Source: Nostoc sp. CHAB 5834 (lineage in GTDB: Bacteria > Cyanobacteriota > Cyanobacteriia > Cyanobacteriales > Nostocaceae). Taken from it: a DNA stretch of 64,000 nucleotides. Shown in pieces: positions 55,060-63,949 of the stretch; the first letter of the stretch is position 1; the number at the start of each line of letters is the position of its first letter. The stretch is taken from positions 56,358-120,357 of the forward strand of contig JAIVFU010000011.1 in assembly GCA_020829485.1 (NCBI GenBank), given 5' to 3'. The notes beneath the pieces are model-generated. The model saw only the letters and a program-made list of their open reading frames with translations, searched no databases and was not told where the DNA came from. Made by a program: the position numbers and the translations under genes.

Positions 55060-55134
55060 ACATCTCCAAAAATTAATTATGCGTTACTTGAAACCCTTGT
55101 AGAGACGTTGCAATTGCTAGTCTCTACATTCATA
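55057..55134 (+). mobile_element. Miniature inverted-repeat element, family B, right end missing
   Basis: From AGACATCTCC through AATTAATTATGCGTTA and the GACGTTGCAA centre to TCTCTACATTCAT it matches 14384-14459. The right terminal repeat GGAGATGTCTA is absent. Confidence 0.65.
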
Positions 55135-55552
55135 GGACTTACGCACTGTACAAATGCATCGTGATGTGAATTAACGAAAATCCGTTGTTTCAGGCTTTTT
55201 TAATTATCCTGCGATGCCTACGGCGGTAAACTACGTAAATAGGCCATGCTGTAGGGAACAATGCTCATACGTATCAACTTAACGTAAAAGCCATGTCCCG
55301 CAAGGAACTAAAGTTCCTTGGCTTTTAGCGAAAGTCTTCTTTTGATGACTAAATAATCCGAAAAATCTCTAGTCTACTTTAGTAGACTTTAGCTATTAGC
55401 CTAGAACTTTAGTTTGAGGCGAGCGAGTCAAGCTTTCAGTTACTCCCTTCCCGCTCAAAGAATACCTAAAATTTTTTTAACGAACCGCAAAGGACGCAAA
55501 GAGCGCAAAGGAAAAGATAAGTAATCTTATGGTAGGAAGGGAGTAAGATACT

Positions 55553-55645
55553 TTTAGCTTAAGTTGACACCAATGAGCAATGCTGTGCCCTTACGAAAGA
55601 TGTGGTTTTTAACTTACGCATATTTGCAATTTCTTGTCAATAGCA
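55553..55645 (-). repeat. Dispersed repeat D, copy 1
   Basis: On the minus strand it reads ATTGACAAGAAATTGCAAAT...CAGCATTGCTCATTGGTGTC, close to the plus-strand copy at 57849-57955 (ATTGACAAGAAATACC...CAGCATTGCTCATAGGTGTC). The two copies flank the block 55797-57671 in opposite orientations. Confidence 0.65.
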
Positions 55646-55796
55646 ATATATATAATGTTTAGTGTAGCTATTTTTATACAGACAAGAAATGATGCTATGC
55701 ACCTGAAACGAGTATGCTTCAATCAAGGATATTAGGCGCAAATATAAAAATCTGTATCTATATAAACAACAGCAAGAATATTTAATATCATCATCA

Positions 55797-56795
55797 ATGC
55801 CACAGCATAATTTTGTTACTATAACTGACGTACAAGCAGCACAAGACCGAATTATCGGGATTGCCCACCGTACACCTGTGCTGACTTCTAGAATTGTTAA
55901 CGATCGCACCAATAGCCAAGTATTCTTTAAGTGCGAGAACTTTCAACGCACGGGGGCATTTAAATTTAGAGGGGCATACAATGCCTTAACGCAAATATCA
56001 ACAGCACAAAAACAAACAGGCGTTATCACCTATTCATCGGGAAATCATGCCCAAGCGATCGCTTTAGCTGGGCAATTATTAAATATTCCCACCACTATTG
56101 TTATGCCTGATGATGCACCTGCTGTTAAACAAACTGCTACTCGTGGCTATGGTGCAGAGATAATTTTATACAATCGCCAAGAAACAAACCGGGAAGAATT
56201 AGCTCAAAATTTAGCAAGCGTAGGCGCAGCCCGCCGCAGGCATCGCTCTTTGACACTCATTCCCCCTTACGATCATCCTCATGTAGTCGCTGGACAGGGA
56301 ACAACTGCTTTAGAACTGATTCAAGAAGTTGGTGAGTTGGATTTATTATTAGTTTGTTGTGGCGGTGGCGGCTTACTTTCTGGGTGTGCGATCGCAGCTA
56401 AAGCACTTTTACCAAATTGTAAAGTAATCGGCGTAGAACCAGCCCTTGCTGACGATGCTACCCGCTCTTTTCACACCAAAACTCTGCAAACTGTCAAAAA
56501 TCCTAATACCATCGCTGATGGTGCGCGGACTCCTAGCCTTGGTAAAATTACTTTCCCCCTAGTGCTGCATTACGTCGATGATATGGTGACGGTATCTGAA
56601 GCAGCGATTCTTCGCACCATGTTTTTCTTGTGGGAACGTCTAAAAATTGTTGTTGAACCGACGGGAGTACTCGCAGCAGCAGCCTTACTCGAAGGTGTGG
56701 TGACAGCACCAGAGGCGAGGGTTGGTATCATCATTAGCGGTGGAAATGTAGATTTGGCGCAAGTTGGTAAATTGTTTTCTGTGGGATTGGATTAA
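55797..56795 (+). CDS. Threonine dehydratase / serine racemase-like PLP enzyme
   Basis: The 332-residue fold type II PLP enzyme has the cofactor Lys in RTGAFKFRGAYNAL (about residue 54), SSGNHAQAIALA, the phosphate loop CCGGGGLLSG and the end segment ISGGNVDL. It probably deaminates or racemises threonine, serine or hydroxyaspartate; the substrate is not fixed by sequence. It lacks the C-terminal ACT domain of feedback-regulated IlvA, so it is of the catabolic/racemase type. Residues around 140-150 (VGAARRRHRS) look like an in-frame insertion of a dispersed repeat (56219-56248), since relatives run straight into LTLIPPYDHP. Confidence 0.87.
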   Translation: MPQHNFVTITDVQAAQDRIIGIAHRTPVLTSRIVNDRTNSQVFFKCENFQRTGAFKFRGAYNALTQISTAQKQTGVITYSSGNHAQAIALAGQLLNIPTTIVMPDDAPAVKQTATRGYGAEIILYNRQETNREELAQNLASVGAARRRHRSLTLIPPYDHPHVVAGQGTTALELIQEVGELDLLLVCCGGGGLLSGCAIAAKALLPNCKVIGVEPALADDATRSFHTKTLQTVKNPNTIADGARTPSLGKITFPLVLHYVDDMVTVSEAAILRTMFFLWERLKIVVEPTGVLAAAALLEGVVTAPEARVGIIISGGNVDLAQVGKLFSVGLD

Positions 56796-56907
56796 AAAGT
56801 TGAGCATTGCCAGCAACTGCTAATTCAATTAAGTGATTATCAGCTTCGTCTTTTAAATTAGGTCGCCATAAATAAATAGCTTAGTGGCATGAGGATGAAC
56901 AGTAAAC

Positions 56908-57315
56908 CTAAGAATACTGACCTGCCCAAATCAACCTGTCCCGTTCTTCTAACCGCTCTGATTGATTAAATTGGAGAATTGCAACAGTTACGCGTCCAAC
57001 TGCTGTTAATGGTGCAATCTCTGCTCCATTCAGCTGAAAGTGATTGCTCCATTTTTGAGTCCTTGGATTGAAAAAGGGTGTTAGTTTTCCCGTTTCAGGA
57101 TCGAGTGACCCCAAATCAGTACCCTTTGCACGATTACAATATGAACAGGCGAGAGCTAGATTTTCTGCTTCAGTAATGCCACGATGTTTTTCGGCAATAA
57201 TATGTTCCATCTCAAAGTTAAATAGTGCCGCACTTTGAGGAAATAAGCAGTACTCACACCTTTGGTTCGCTCTTTCAATTACGAGTTTCCGTAATTTGGC
57301 TGATACATAAGTCAT
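56908..57315 (-). CDS. HNH endonuclease
   Basis: The 135-residue protein has an HNH nuclease core: CEYCLFPQ (CxxC), then FEMEHIIAEKHRG (catalytic His), then NLALACSYCNRAKGTDLGS (Asn and second CxxC zinc knot). It cuts DNA. The ATG overlaps the stop of the preceding small gene (ATGA), so the two form one unit. It is often found as a stand-alone enzyme in cyanobacteria, sometimes in defence or mobile contexts. The specific role is unknown. Confidence 0.87.
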   Translation of the reverse strand: MTYVSAKLRKLVIERANQRCEYCLFPQSAALFNFEMEHIIAEKHRGITEAENLALACSYCNRAKGTDLGSLDPETGKLTPFFNPRTQKWSNHFQLNGAEIAPLTAVGRVTVAILQFNQSERLEERDRLIWAGQYS

Positions 57316-57671
57316 GAGTTTTGGCGTAATTGCTTGAAGGTATGAGCTTTTGCTATACGGACAAGATGTTCTATAGTCAGATAGCGTTCTAGTTCCGCTT
57401 CACCTTTGGCTGAAAGTGTTCCTGCTTTACTTTGTGCTAGCAAATCACTGACACGAGCCTGGAATTCTGGTGAGGGTCGGATTGCTAGAATTTGTTCTGG
57501 TGTAGGCTGACTGGCCAACAAACCAATAATCTGTTTCTCATCGAGAAAATTGCCAGACTGTTCGCTCAATAACTCTTTTAAACCGCGTTCTACTATCTCT
57601 TGTAAACGGTCTTGGAACTGCTGTAATTGCTGTCCTAGCTCCTCAGATACCTCAACAGTGATTTGCATCAT
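57312..57671 (-). CDS. Small helical partner of the HNH endonuclease
   Basis: The 119-residue acidic protein is rich in Leu, Gln and Glu (VEVSEELGQQLQQFQDRLQE, VERGLKELLSEQSG). Its C-terminal half (IRPSPEFQARVSDLLAQSKA, KGEAELERYLTIEHLVRIAKA) resembles antitoxin-like proteins common in cyanobacteria. It is encoded immediately before, and overlapping with, the HNH nuclease. A controlling or antitoxin role is inferred from this arrangement only. Confidence 0.65.
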   Translation of the reverse strand: MMQITVEVSEELGQQLQQFQDRLQEIVERGLKELLSEQSGNFLDEKQIIGLLASQPTPEQILAIRPSPEFQARVSDLLAQSKAGTLSAKGEAELERYLTIEHLVRIAKAHTFKQLRQNS

Positions 57672-57848
57672 CTAGCGCTGTTATTTTTTAATTTTATCTA
57701 TTAGCTATAAGTCTAGCTATAAATCAATCTATTAGTTCAATTTTATCGGTATCTGGTATAACTAGTTACTGTGATCGCACTTGTGGTTATGTGGTTATGG
57801 GGTTAATGTGAGCGATGTCTACAACCGTCTAAATTATATAAACTAGGA

Positions 57849-57955
57849 CTTACGCATTGACAAGAAATACCAAATATCAATAAAGGTTAAAAACCATGTC
57901 TTTCGTAAGAGTACAGCATTGCTCATAGGTGTCAACTTAAGCTAAAATGCATGTC
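57849..57955 (+). repeat. Dispersed repeat D, copy 2
   Basis: This is the plus-strand counterpart of 55553-55645; both contain ATTGACAAGAAAT, TTAAAAACCA, ATCTTTCGTAAG-like and CAGCATTGCTCAT segments. Confidence 0.65.
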
Positions 57956-58148
57956 TCACAGGCGTTTTACCCCCCTTAATTCCCCCTTTCCAAGGGGGGA
58001 AAAAGAAATCGAAATCTAGTTCCCTCCCCAATGCATCGGGGAGGGTTAGGGTGGGGTGACGCGGTGAGTGATGGAAAGCTAGAGAACTGAATATCACGTC
58101 TCGACAAAGGTTTCACGTTACAGCGCTTCCGGCTATTATGCAATATAT

Positions 58149-58293
58149 AGCGCTTCTCGCTTGGATGCAATACACTTTGACCTCACTTCCATTCCTCTCT
58201 CCTAAAAGGAGAGAGACTTTGAGTCTTACTCCCCTTCCCTTGCTCTTAAGGGGCTGGGGGTTAGGTCTGTATTTCATGCAATTGAGAACCGCT
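58149..58293. mobile_element. 145-bp inverted-repeat element, family C, complete copy
   Basis: The ends AGCGCTTCTC...GCAATACA and its near complement ending GAGAACCGCT form terminal inverted repeats. The core has CTCTCTCCTAAAAGGAGAGAG. A partial copy is at 18664-18775 against the argJ relic. Confidence 0.7.
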
Positions 58294-58385
58294 TGTTTAA
58301 ACCAAGGATATCAATTTCTTAATAATGCCGTGATAGTTGTATGAATTGAATCTGTTAGCCACACCTAATTAAGCATTTTGGATTA

Positions 58386-58538
58386 ATGAACATTCACCTG
58401 CTAGCCCAGCGATCGCTTAAAACCGCTAGAGTTTCTACCACAGAAGACTTATTCTATATCTTGCTACTTAATTTAGTTGCTCTGGTTGCTTTGCTGCCTG
58501 GAGCTAAACCACTTATCATTTCTAGTGCTGTCCAATAA
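58386..58538 (+). CDS. Doubtful 50-residue ORF with hydrophobic segment
   Basis: The peptide has a hydrophobic stretch LFYILLLNLVALVALLPG that could span a membrane, and a basic N-terminal part. It has no clear ribosome site and lies in repeat-rich DNA, so it may be the end of a lost gene. Confidence 0.2.
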   Translation: MNIHLLAQRSLKTARVSTTEDLFYILLLNLVALVALLPGAKPLIISSAVQ

Positions 58539-58724
58539 AAGCTCAAGCTTAAAGTTTGTGAGAAAATGCAACTTTAATTTTCTAAACCAAATTAGCTCGC
58601 AAAACAAGTGTACAGAAAGAATATTTTTCTGTATAAATTCGTGAATGATTTCCGTGTTTAAGGGTGATCGCCTCAGTCCACCCGATCAATTGACCTAAAA
58701 TTCGCAGCTTTTACGGAGATTTAT

Positions 58725-61700
58725 ATGGCATTATTTTTCTCGGAATACATTGAGGGCAGCAGCAACAATAAAGCCCTAGAGATTTTCAACGGCACAGGTG
58801 CAGCGATCGATTTAACTGCTGGCAATTATGTGGTTCAGTTTTACTTCAATGGCAACACCAGCCCTACAACTTTCAGCCTGACGGGTACGGTGGCAGCAGG
58901 GGATGTGTTTGTCTTCGCCCCAAGTAACGCCAATTCAACCATTCTTGCCCAGGCTGATCAAACAAGCGGTGTTGGTTTCTTTAACGGAGATGATGCGATC
59001 GTATTGCGACAGGGCGGCGCTAGTGGGACGATCCTTGATTCAATTGGTCAGATTGGCGTTGACCCAGGTACTGAATGGGGAACTGGTCTGACCAGCACAG
59101 CAGACAATACCTTGCGTCGCAAAAGTATTATCACCAGTGGCGATACCAATCCCAACGATGCCTTTGATCCGAGTGTGCAGTGGGACGGCTTTGCTACTGA
59201 TACCTTTGACGGATTGGGAAGCTATACTGCTAATCCGGGAACTGGAGCAGGAGTAATAATCACCCAATCTGGTAACAGTACCGATGTGAATGAAGAGGGT
59301 GAAACAACTGATACCTACACGATCGCCCTCAACACCACACCAACGGGTGCTGTAAATGTAGCGATCGCCGCAGATGCCGAAACTCAACTGAGTACTGATG
59401 GAACAAACTTTTTTAACTCCGTCACCCTAAGCTTGACGGATACTAATCCCAAAACGATTACTGTCAGAGCAGTAAACGACTTGGATGTAGAAGGATCTCC
59501 TCACACAGGAGTAATTACGCATTCGATCATCAGCAGTGCTGACCCGGCGTATTCTAACACGCTCACGGCAATTCCTAACCTCAACGTCAATATAATAGAC
59601 AATGATGTTGCTCTCAGAGAGGTTTACGAAATTCAGGGGAGTGGTGCAGAAAGTCCCCTCGTCGGGCAGACAGTAACAATTGAAGCAGTTGTAGTTGGTG
59701 ACTTTCAAGACAGCAGTAGGCTGAATGGATTTTTCGTGCAGGAGGCAGTTGGAGATGGCAATGCTGCAACCTCAGATGGTATTTTTATCTTTGCGCCTAA
59801 CAGCACAGACGTGAGTGTAGGTCAGACGGTGCGGTTGACTGGAACAGTTGGAGAAAACTTTAATCAAACTCAACTCAGCAACATTAGTGGACTGAGTGTG
59901 GTGGGTTCAGAAGCGATCGCCCCCATAGCTATTGACCTGCCCATAGCTGCAACGACCGACTTGGAACGCTATGAGGGAATGTTAGTCACGTTCCCCGAAA
60001 CCTTGACGGTCACTGAAAACTTTACCCTTGGTCGGTTTGGTGAGGTGTTGCTGTCTTCAGAGGGACGCTTGTTTAACCCCACAAACTTTATTGACCCGAC
60101 TGATATTCCGACTACTGAAACCGAAAACGACGAAAACAACGTCGCCGCAGTCACAGCACAGCAGAACGTAAACAACCTGCGCCAAATTTTACTTGACGAT
60201 GGCAGCAACACCCAAAATCCCGCTACAGCTCCCTTTTTGAATGAGGACGGCACACTGCGCGTAGGTAGCACCGTTACATCTCTTATAGGTGTGCTGGGCT
60301 TTGGGTTTGGCAGCTACCGACTGCAACCCACTGCAACACCTAATTTTGTCGATTCTAATCCCCGGACTGCTGCACCCGAAGAGGTGGGCGGCAACCTTAA
60401 GATTGCTAGCTTTAACGTACTGAACTACTTTAATGGCGACGGTATGGGTGGCGGCTTCCCGACCTCGCGGGGAGCAGATAATGTAGCAGAGTTTGAGCGG
60501 CAAAGTGCCAAAATTGTCAGCGCGATCGCAGCCCTCGATGCCGATGTGGTGGGTCTGATTGAACTTGAGAATGATGGCGATGGTTCTGAGTCGGCGATCG
60601 CAGAATTGGTTGATCGGCTGAATACATTTGTAGGCACAGAAATTTATGACTACATTCGTGATCCTGCCACGGGGGTAGGAACTGATGAAATTAAAGTCGC
60701 CTTCATCTACAAGCCAGAAACAGTAACCCCAGTTGGTGCTTCCCTCAGTGATCCTGACGCTGTTTACAATCGTCAACCCGTCGCTCAAACTTTTATACTA
60801 AACTCCAACGGCGAAACTTTTACCCCTGTGATTAACCATTTCAAGTCAAAGAGTGGTACAGGCACAGGTGCAGACGCAGACCAGGGTGATGGACAAGGAG
60901 CTTTTAACTTTACGCGGGTTCAGCAGGCAGAAGCCTTGCTTGGCTTTGTTAATGAGCTGAAGACCACCACAGGCGACAGCGATGTATTAGTCCTTGGGGA
61001 TCTAAATGCCTATGGCGAAGAAGATCCGATTGATGTACTGCGAAATGGTGGGTTAGTAGATGAACTCGGCAGATATATCGAAGACCCCTACTCCTTTGTC
61101 TTTGATGGGCAGTCTGGACGATTGGATCATGCCCTAAGTACTTCTAGCCTCAGTACCCAAGTGACAGGAGCAACCGAATGGCATATCAACGCCGACGAAC
61201 CCATAATCCTGGATTACAACCAAGAATTTAATCCCCCTGGACTTTATGAGCCAACGCCCTATCGCTCCTCAGATCACGATCCTGTGCTAATCGGTGTCCA
61301 ATTGGCGAGTAACCTGAGCGTATTTAACGGCAGCAACGGCAAGGATACACTCAATGGGACTTCTGGCAGAGACGAACTCAATGGACGCAATGACACCGAC
61401 ATCCTTAATGGTGGCAATGGCAACGATACTCTCAACGGTGACAATGGCAACGACATTTTGCTGGGTCAGGTCGGCAATGACATCCTCAACGGTGGCAATG
61501 GCGATGACGTGCTAAATGGCGGTCAAGGCCAGGATACGCTGCTTGGCGGTAATGGTAGCGATCGCTTTGTATTAGCAGCAGGCGCAGGCTCAGATACGAT
61601 TCAGGACTTCAAAGACACCACAGACTTAATTGGTCTGTCGGGCGGTCTAACCTTTGGTCAACTGACGATCGCGGAAAATGGCAACAACACCCTGATCCGC

Positions 61701-61784
61701 GTGACGCAAACCAACGAGTTACTGGCAACTCTAAACGATGTTCAAACAAACGCAATTACCGCCATCGATTTCGTTGCAGCCTAA
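58725..61784 (+). CDS. Secreted LTD - ExeM/NucH-type nuclease - RTX protein
   Basis: The 1019-residue protein starts with a lamin-tail-like domain (residues 1-160, FFSEYIEGSSNNKALEIFNG), followed by a Calx-beta-like segment (about 175-295) and an OB-like region (about 310-430). An endonuclease/exonuclease/phosphatase domain follows (about 550-865: KIASFNVLNYF, GLIELENDGDG, INHFKSKSG, VLGDLNAYGEEDP, SSDHDPVLIG). Then come about eight RTX calcium nonapeptides (about 870-950, GGNGNDTLNG) and a type I secretion-like tail. It lacks an N-terminal signal peptide and is most likely exported by a type I system and folded by calcium outside the cell. It should degrade extracellular DNA or nucleotides, for phosphate supply. 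Confidence 0.9.
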   Translation: MALFFSEYIEGSSNNKALEIFNGTGAAIDLTAGNYVVQFYFNGNTSPTTFSLTGTVAAGDVFVFAPSNANSTILAQADQTSGVGFFNGDDAIVLRQGGASGTILDSIGQIGVDPGTEWGTGLTSTADNTLRRKSIITSGDTNPNDAFDPSVQWDGFATDTFDGLGSYTANPGTGAGVIITQSGNSTDVNEEGETTDTYTIALNTTPTGAVNVAIAADAETQLSTDGTNFFNSVTLSLTDTNPKTITVRAVNDLDVEGSPHTGVITHSIISSADPAYSNTLTAIPNLNVNIIDNDVALREVYEIQGSGAESPLVGQTVTIEAVVVGDFQDSSRLNGFFVQEAVGDGNAATSDGIFIFAPNSTDVSVGQTVRLTGTVGENFNQTQLSNISGLSVVGSEAIAPIAIDLPIAATTDLERYEGMLVTFPETLTVTENFTLGRFGEVLLSSEGRLFNPTNFIDPTDIPTTETENDENNVAAVTAQQNVNNLRQILLDDGSNTQNPATAPFLNEDGTLRVGSTVTSLIGVLGFGFGSYRLQPTATPNFVDSNPRTAAPEEVGGNLKIASFNVLNYFNGDGMGGGFPTSRGADNVAEFERQSAKIVSAIAALDADVVGLIELENDGDGSESAIAELVDRLNTFVGTEIYDYIRDPATGVGTDEIKVAFIYKPETVTPVGASLSDPDAVYNRQPVAQTFILNSNGETFTPVINHFKSKSGTGTGADADQGDGQGAFNFTRVQQAEALLGFVNELKTTTGDSDVLVLGDLNAYGEEDPIDVLRNGGLVDELGRYIEDPYSFVFDGQSGRLDHALSTSSLSTQVTGATEWHINADEPIILDYNQEFNPPGLYEPTPYRSSDHDPVLIGVQLASNLSVFNGSNGKDTLNGTSGRDELNGRNDTDILNGGNGNDTLNGDNGNDILLGQVGNDILNGGNGDDVLNGGQGQDTLLGGNGSDRFVLAAGAGSDTIQDFKDTTDLIGLSGGLTFGQLTIAENGNNTLIRVTQTNELLATLNDVQTNAITAIDFVAA

Positions 61785-62217
61785 CTCAGGGAATATAGGT
61801 CACTAAGGCGACTTTGCCACGGAGTTGACTGTTGACTGTTGACTGTTGACTGAAAACTCATGAACCGTCAACGGTCAACAGTGAACAATAGCAATGGAAT
61901 ATTTTTTTACTTGGAAGTCCCTAAGAATGAAAAGCCCCCCAATTTATCGGGGGGTTGGGGGTATCTTCGAACAATAAACACGTTAACCGAACTGTATTGC
62001 TTTCTCACCGGCCTTCACTTGAACTAAAGTTCAAGGCTAACAGCTAAAGTCTACTGAAGTAGACTAAAGATTTTATCGCTTCTAGCAATTGTGGTCTTGC
62101 AGAAAATTCGATCCCTAGTATATAAATAAATTTAGGAAAATTTGCCATAAAAAATAGACGGAAGTGGGGTAAATTGATCCTTCACCGCCTATTATCCCAG
62201 TGTCAAAAAACACAGCA
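61785..62217. other. Convergent gap after the nuclease gene
   Basis: It holds TGACTGT heptamers (about 61826-61856), a hairpin CCCCCC/GGGGGG (61935-61954) that could end both converging transcripts, and the dyad AGTCTACT/AGTAGACT (62048-62065). No gene is seen. Confidence 0.55.
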
Positions 62218-62979
62218 CTAATTTAGCAAATCAGGTTCTTCGCGCACAATTCTGTCGTAAAGGGGCTGGAAGCCGAACCACCCACTTGTATGTGACCCCA
62301 CTTGAGTTTGTGTTAAACGGGCTGTTTCGTGTTTGATAGTAGTGGGTCTACCCGCAGCTTCTGCCAGTAGTTGGGCTTGACACGATCGCTCTAAGTTAAT
62401 GTACCAAAAGGCAGCTTCATCTACCGTATGTCCCACAGTTAAAATGCTGTGGTTACGCAGGATTATGGCTTTGTTTGTCCCCAAAGTTTGCGCCAGTCGC
62501 TGACCTTCAGAAGTTTCTAAAACCACACCTGTGAAGTCATCAAATAGGGCATGGTCTTCGTAAAAAGCACAGGAATCTTGAGTCAAAGGGTCAAGAAGAC
62601 GACCTAAACTAGACCAGGCTTTACCATAAAGTGAATGGGCCTGAGCCGCCGCGATTACATCAGGTCGAGCTTCATGAATCTGAGAATGGATGGTGAAAGC
62701 AGCTCGATTCACTTCAGCATCACCTTTAACCACTTCACCTTCTCTGTTAACCAAGATCAGGTCAGAAACTCGGATATGACCGAAGTATGTTCCAAATGGA
62801 TTAACCCAGAAATGATCTGTAAATTCTGGATCGCGAGCTGTAATATGGCCTGCGATTCCCTCGCTGAAACCAAATTTACCAAACAGGCGAAAGGCAGCAG
62901 CTAGGCGTTGTTTGCGGTGCAGGCGTTCGTCTTCAACTCGCTCGAATACGGGGGGTTGTGGTCTAGCGTACTTGGGCAT
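62218..62979 (-). CDS. Class II aldolase/adducin-family protein
   Basis: The 253-residue protein has the class II aldolase pattern: GFSEGIAGHITARDPE, the HSQIHEARPDVIAAAQAHS metal-binding region and NHSILTVGHTVDEA, with several His that can bind zinc. I start it at ATG 62977-62979, since earlier in-frame codons read through the preceding gene. It overlaps that gene by 17 bases. Members cleave or epimerise sugar phosphates, or act as decarboxylases. The substrate here is unknown; the pairing with a cysteine-dioxygenase-like cupin suggests small-acid metabolism. Confidence 0.87.
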   Translation of the reverse strand: MPKYARPQPPVFERVEDERLHRKQRLAAAFRLFGKFGFSEGIAGHITARDPEFTDHFWVNPFGTYFGHIRVSDLILVNREGEVVKGDAEVNRAAFTIHSQIHEARPDVIAAAQAHSLYGKAWSSLGRLLDPLTQDSCAFYEDHALFDDFTGVVLETSEGQRLAQTLGTNKAIILRNHSILTVGHTVDEAAFWYINLERSCQAQLLAEAAGRPTTIKHETARLTQTQVGSHTSGWFGFQPLYDRIVREEPDLLN

Positions 62980-63637
62980 GTTCTTTTTCTTGTTTCTCTT
63001 TGCAGGGAGCGTTAGAATATCCAGAGCGAAAGGATTTGACGCTGTGAGATTCTGGGATGAACTGGTGACGCAAGATGCAACCAGTATCATTACCCAGAAT
63101 ATGGATAGATATAGATGCGCTCTGGGATGTAGTTTTGACGGCGTGGATATCACCATCTGGGGGTAATAGACGATAGATATCCCCTGGTTGAAGCAATCGC
63201 ACTTCAGTTATTTGTAATTGTGCGTGTCCTTCAACATCGCCGTTATCTACACGGCGATAGACTGTTTCTTCTTGATTGCCTTTGTATAAACCAATCAATC
63301 CCCAGGCTAAATGGTTGTGGACAGGAGTCGTTGAACCTGGGGGAATTACTAAACTAAAGATTGACAGTGAACGGTCTTTAGCGCGATAAAGTAGCCACTG
63401 ACCAATACCACTGCCCATTCTGCTTTCGGGATTGGCTTGGGCAAACTTTTGAGGAAGCCATTCCTGTTGGGCAAGCAGTTCTTGAAAATAGGGTTCTAGT
63501 TTAGCGAGAGTTTGTGTGCGATCGTCAACAGTACTAGCGCTAATTTCACGTACTGTTGCTACAAAGGATCGTAGTTCGTGGCTCTCAATAAACCATTGGT
63601 CTTCTGGCAATGGTTCTAAGATGGTGTGGTCTGTCAT
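62963..63637 (-). CDS. Cysteine-dioxygenase-like cupin
   Basis: The 224-residue protein belongs to the double-stranded beta-helix metal enzymes of the cysteine dioxygenase type. The metal ligands are visible as VHNHLAWGLIGLYKG (HxH) and a later His in DGDIHAVKT. It has no signal peptide. It probably uses iron and oxygen on a small thiol or acid; the substrate is not determined. It is the first gene of a two-gene unit with the overlapping class II aldolase. GGAGGA lies about nine bases before its start. Confidence 0.85.
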   Translation of the reverse strand: MTDHTILEPLPEDQWFIESHELRSFVATVREISASTVDDRTQTLAKLEPYFQELLAQQEWLPQKFAQANPESRMGSGIGQWLLYRAKDRSLSIFSLVIPPGSTTPVHNHLAWGLIGLYKGNQEETVYRRVDNGDVEGHAQLQITEVRLLQPGDIYRLLPPDGDIHAVKTTSQSASISIHILGNDTGCILRHQFIPESHSVKSFRSGYSNAPCKEKQEKEHAQVR

Positions 63638-63881
63638 CTATATTCCTCCTTTTGGGAGGCGACTAAGATTAATACCAATTTTTTTATCTTTGCTAACAAT
63701 AGTACTAGTACCGCAAGGCGGAAGTCACGCATTCAAAAGTAAAAAGTATTATCGAATCAACTTTTTAGGGATTTTAAATGGTTGCTCTATTTCTGTCGTG
63801 GCGTACTAGTAGTTTTAATACCAGGATGAATTTTGAAGCCAAGTTCCTCAAGTTTAAGATGAGAAAAGGATTCATTAAACT
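63638..63881. other. Short intergenic stretch at the right edge
   Basis: It includes the dispersed repeat GTACCGCAAGGCGGAAGTCA (about 63708-63727), which is also found at 18935-18965 and 29527-29555, and a probable 3' flank of the intron-like RNA. A 67-residue minus-strand ORF (63787-63990) mostly reads through the intron hairpins and is not accepted. Confidence 0.5.
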
Positions 63882-63949
63882 CAACGAGGTTGTCACCAAC
63901 CCCGTTGGTCTTCAAAACCGTGCATGAGAGTTTCCATCTCACACGGCTC
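63882..63949 (-). ncRNA. Group II intron domain V and VI hairpins (3' end of an intron)
   Basis: On the minus strand 63949-63914 reads GAGCCGTGTGAGATGGAAAC and on to GCACGGTTTT. It has the AGC catalytic triad, the CCGTG/CACGG stem, a bulge and a GAAA-type loop of domain V. It is followed by an 11-bp hairpin CAACGGGGTTG-GTGA-CAACCTCGTTG (63907-63882) in the place of domain VI. The domain V loop has one extra base and no bulged branch A is evident in domain VI, so it may be decayed. Any intron-encoded maturase would lie beyond 64000. Confidence 0.65.

Larger units (their letters stand above)
54081..55796. other. Decayed, repeat-rich stretch after aroG
   Basis: It contains an RTX-protein relic (54365-54791), a duplicated aroG tail (54991-55059), a truncated family B element (55057-55134), hairpins such as AGTCTACTTTAGTAGACT (55371-55388), and a dispersed repeat (55553-55645) also present at 57849-57955. 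The hairpin GGGCATCCTGCCC near 54217-54229 could terminate the aroG transcript. No intact gene is seen. Confidence 0.65.
57672..58724. other. Repeat-rich gap before the secreted nuclease gene
   Basis: It contains dispersed repeat D copy 2 (57849-57955), a hairpin-forming CCCCTTTCC/GGGGGGAAA region near 57970-58005, GGGGAGGGTTAGGGTGGGGTG near 58038-58058 and a family C element (58149-58293). A 50-residue ORF at 58386-58538 is weak. The bases just upstream of 58725 should contain the nuclease promoter; TTACGGAG 7-14 bases before the ATG is a fair ribosome site. Confidence 0.6.

Noticed and set aside
54925..55164. 79-residue ORF
   Set aside because: It crosses the duplicated aroG tail in the wrong frame and a truncated miniature element.
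62980..63156. N-terminal extension of the class II aldolase
   Set aside because: It lies entirely within the cupin gene in another frame; the ATG at 62979 begins the conserved part.
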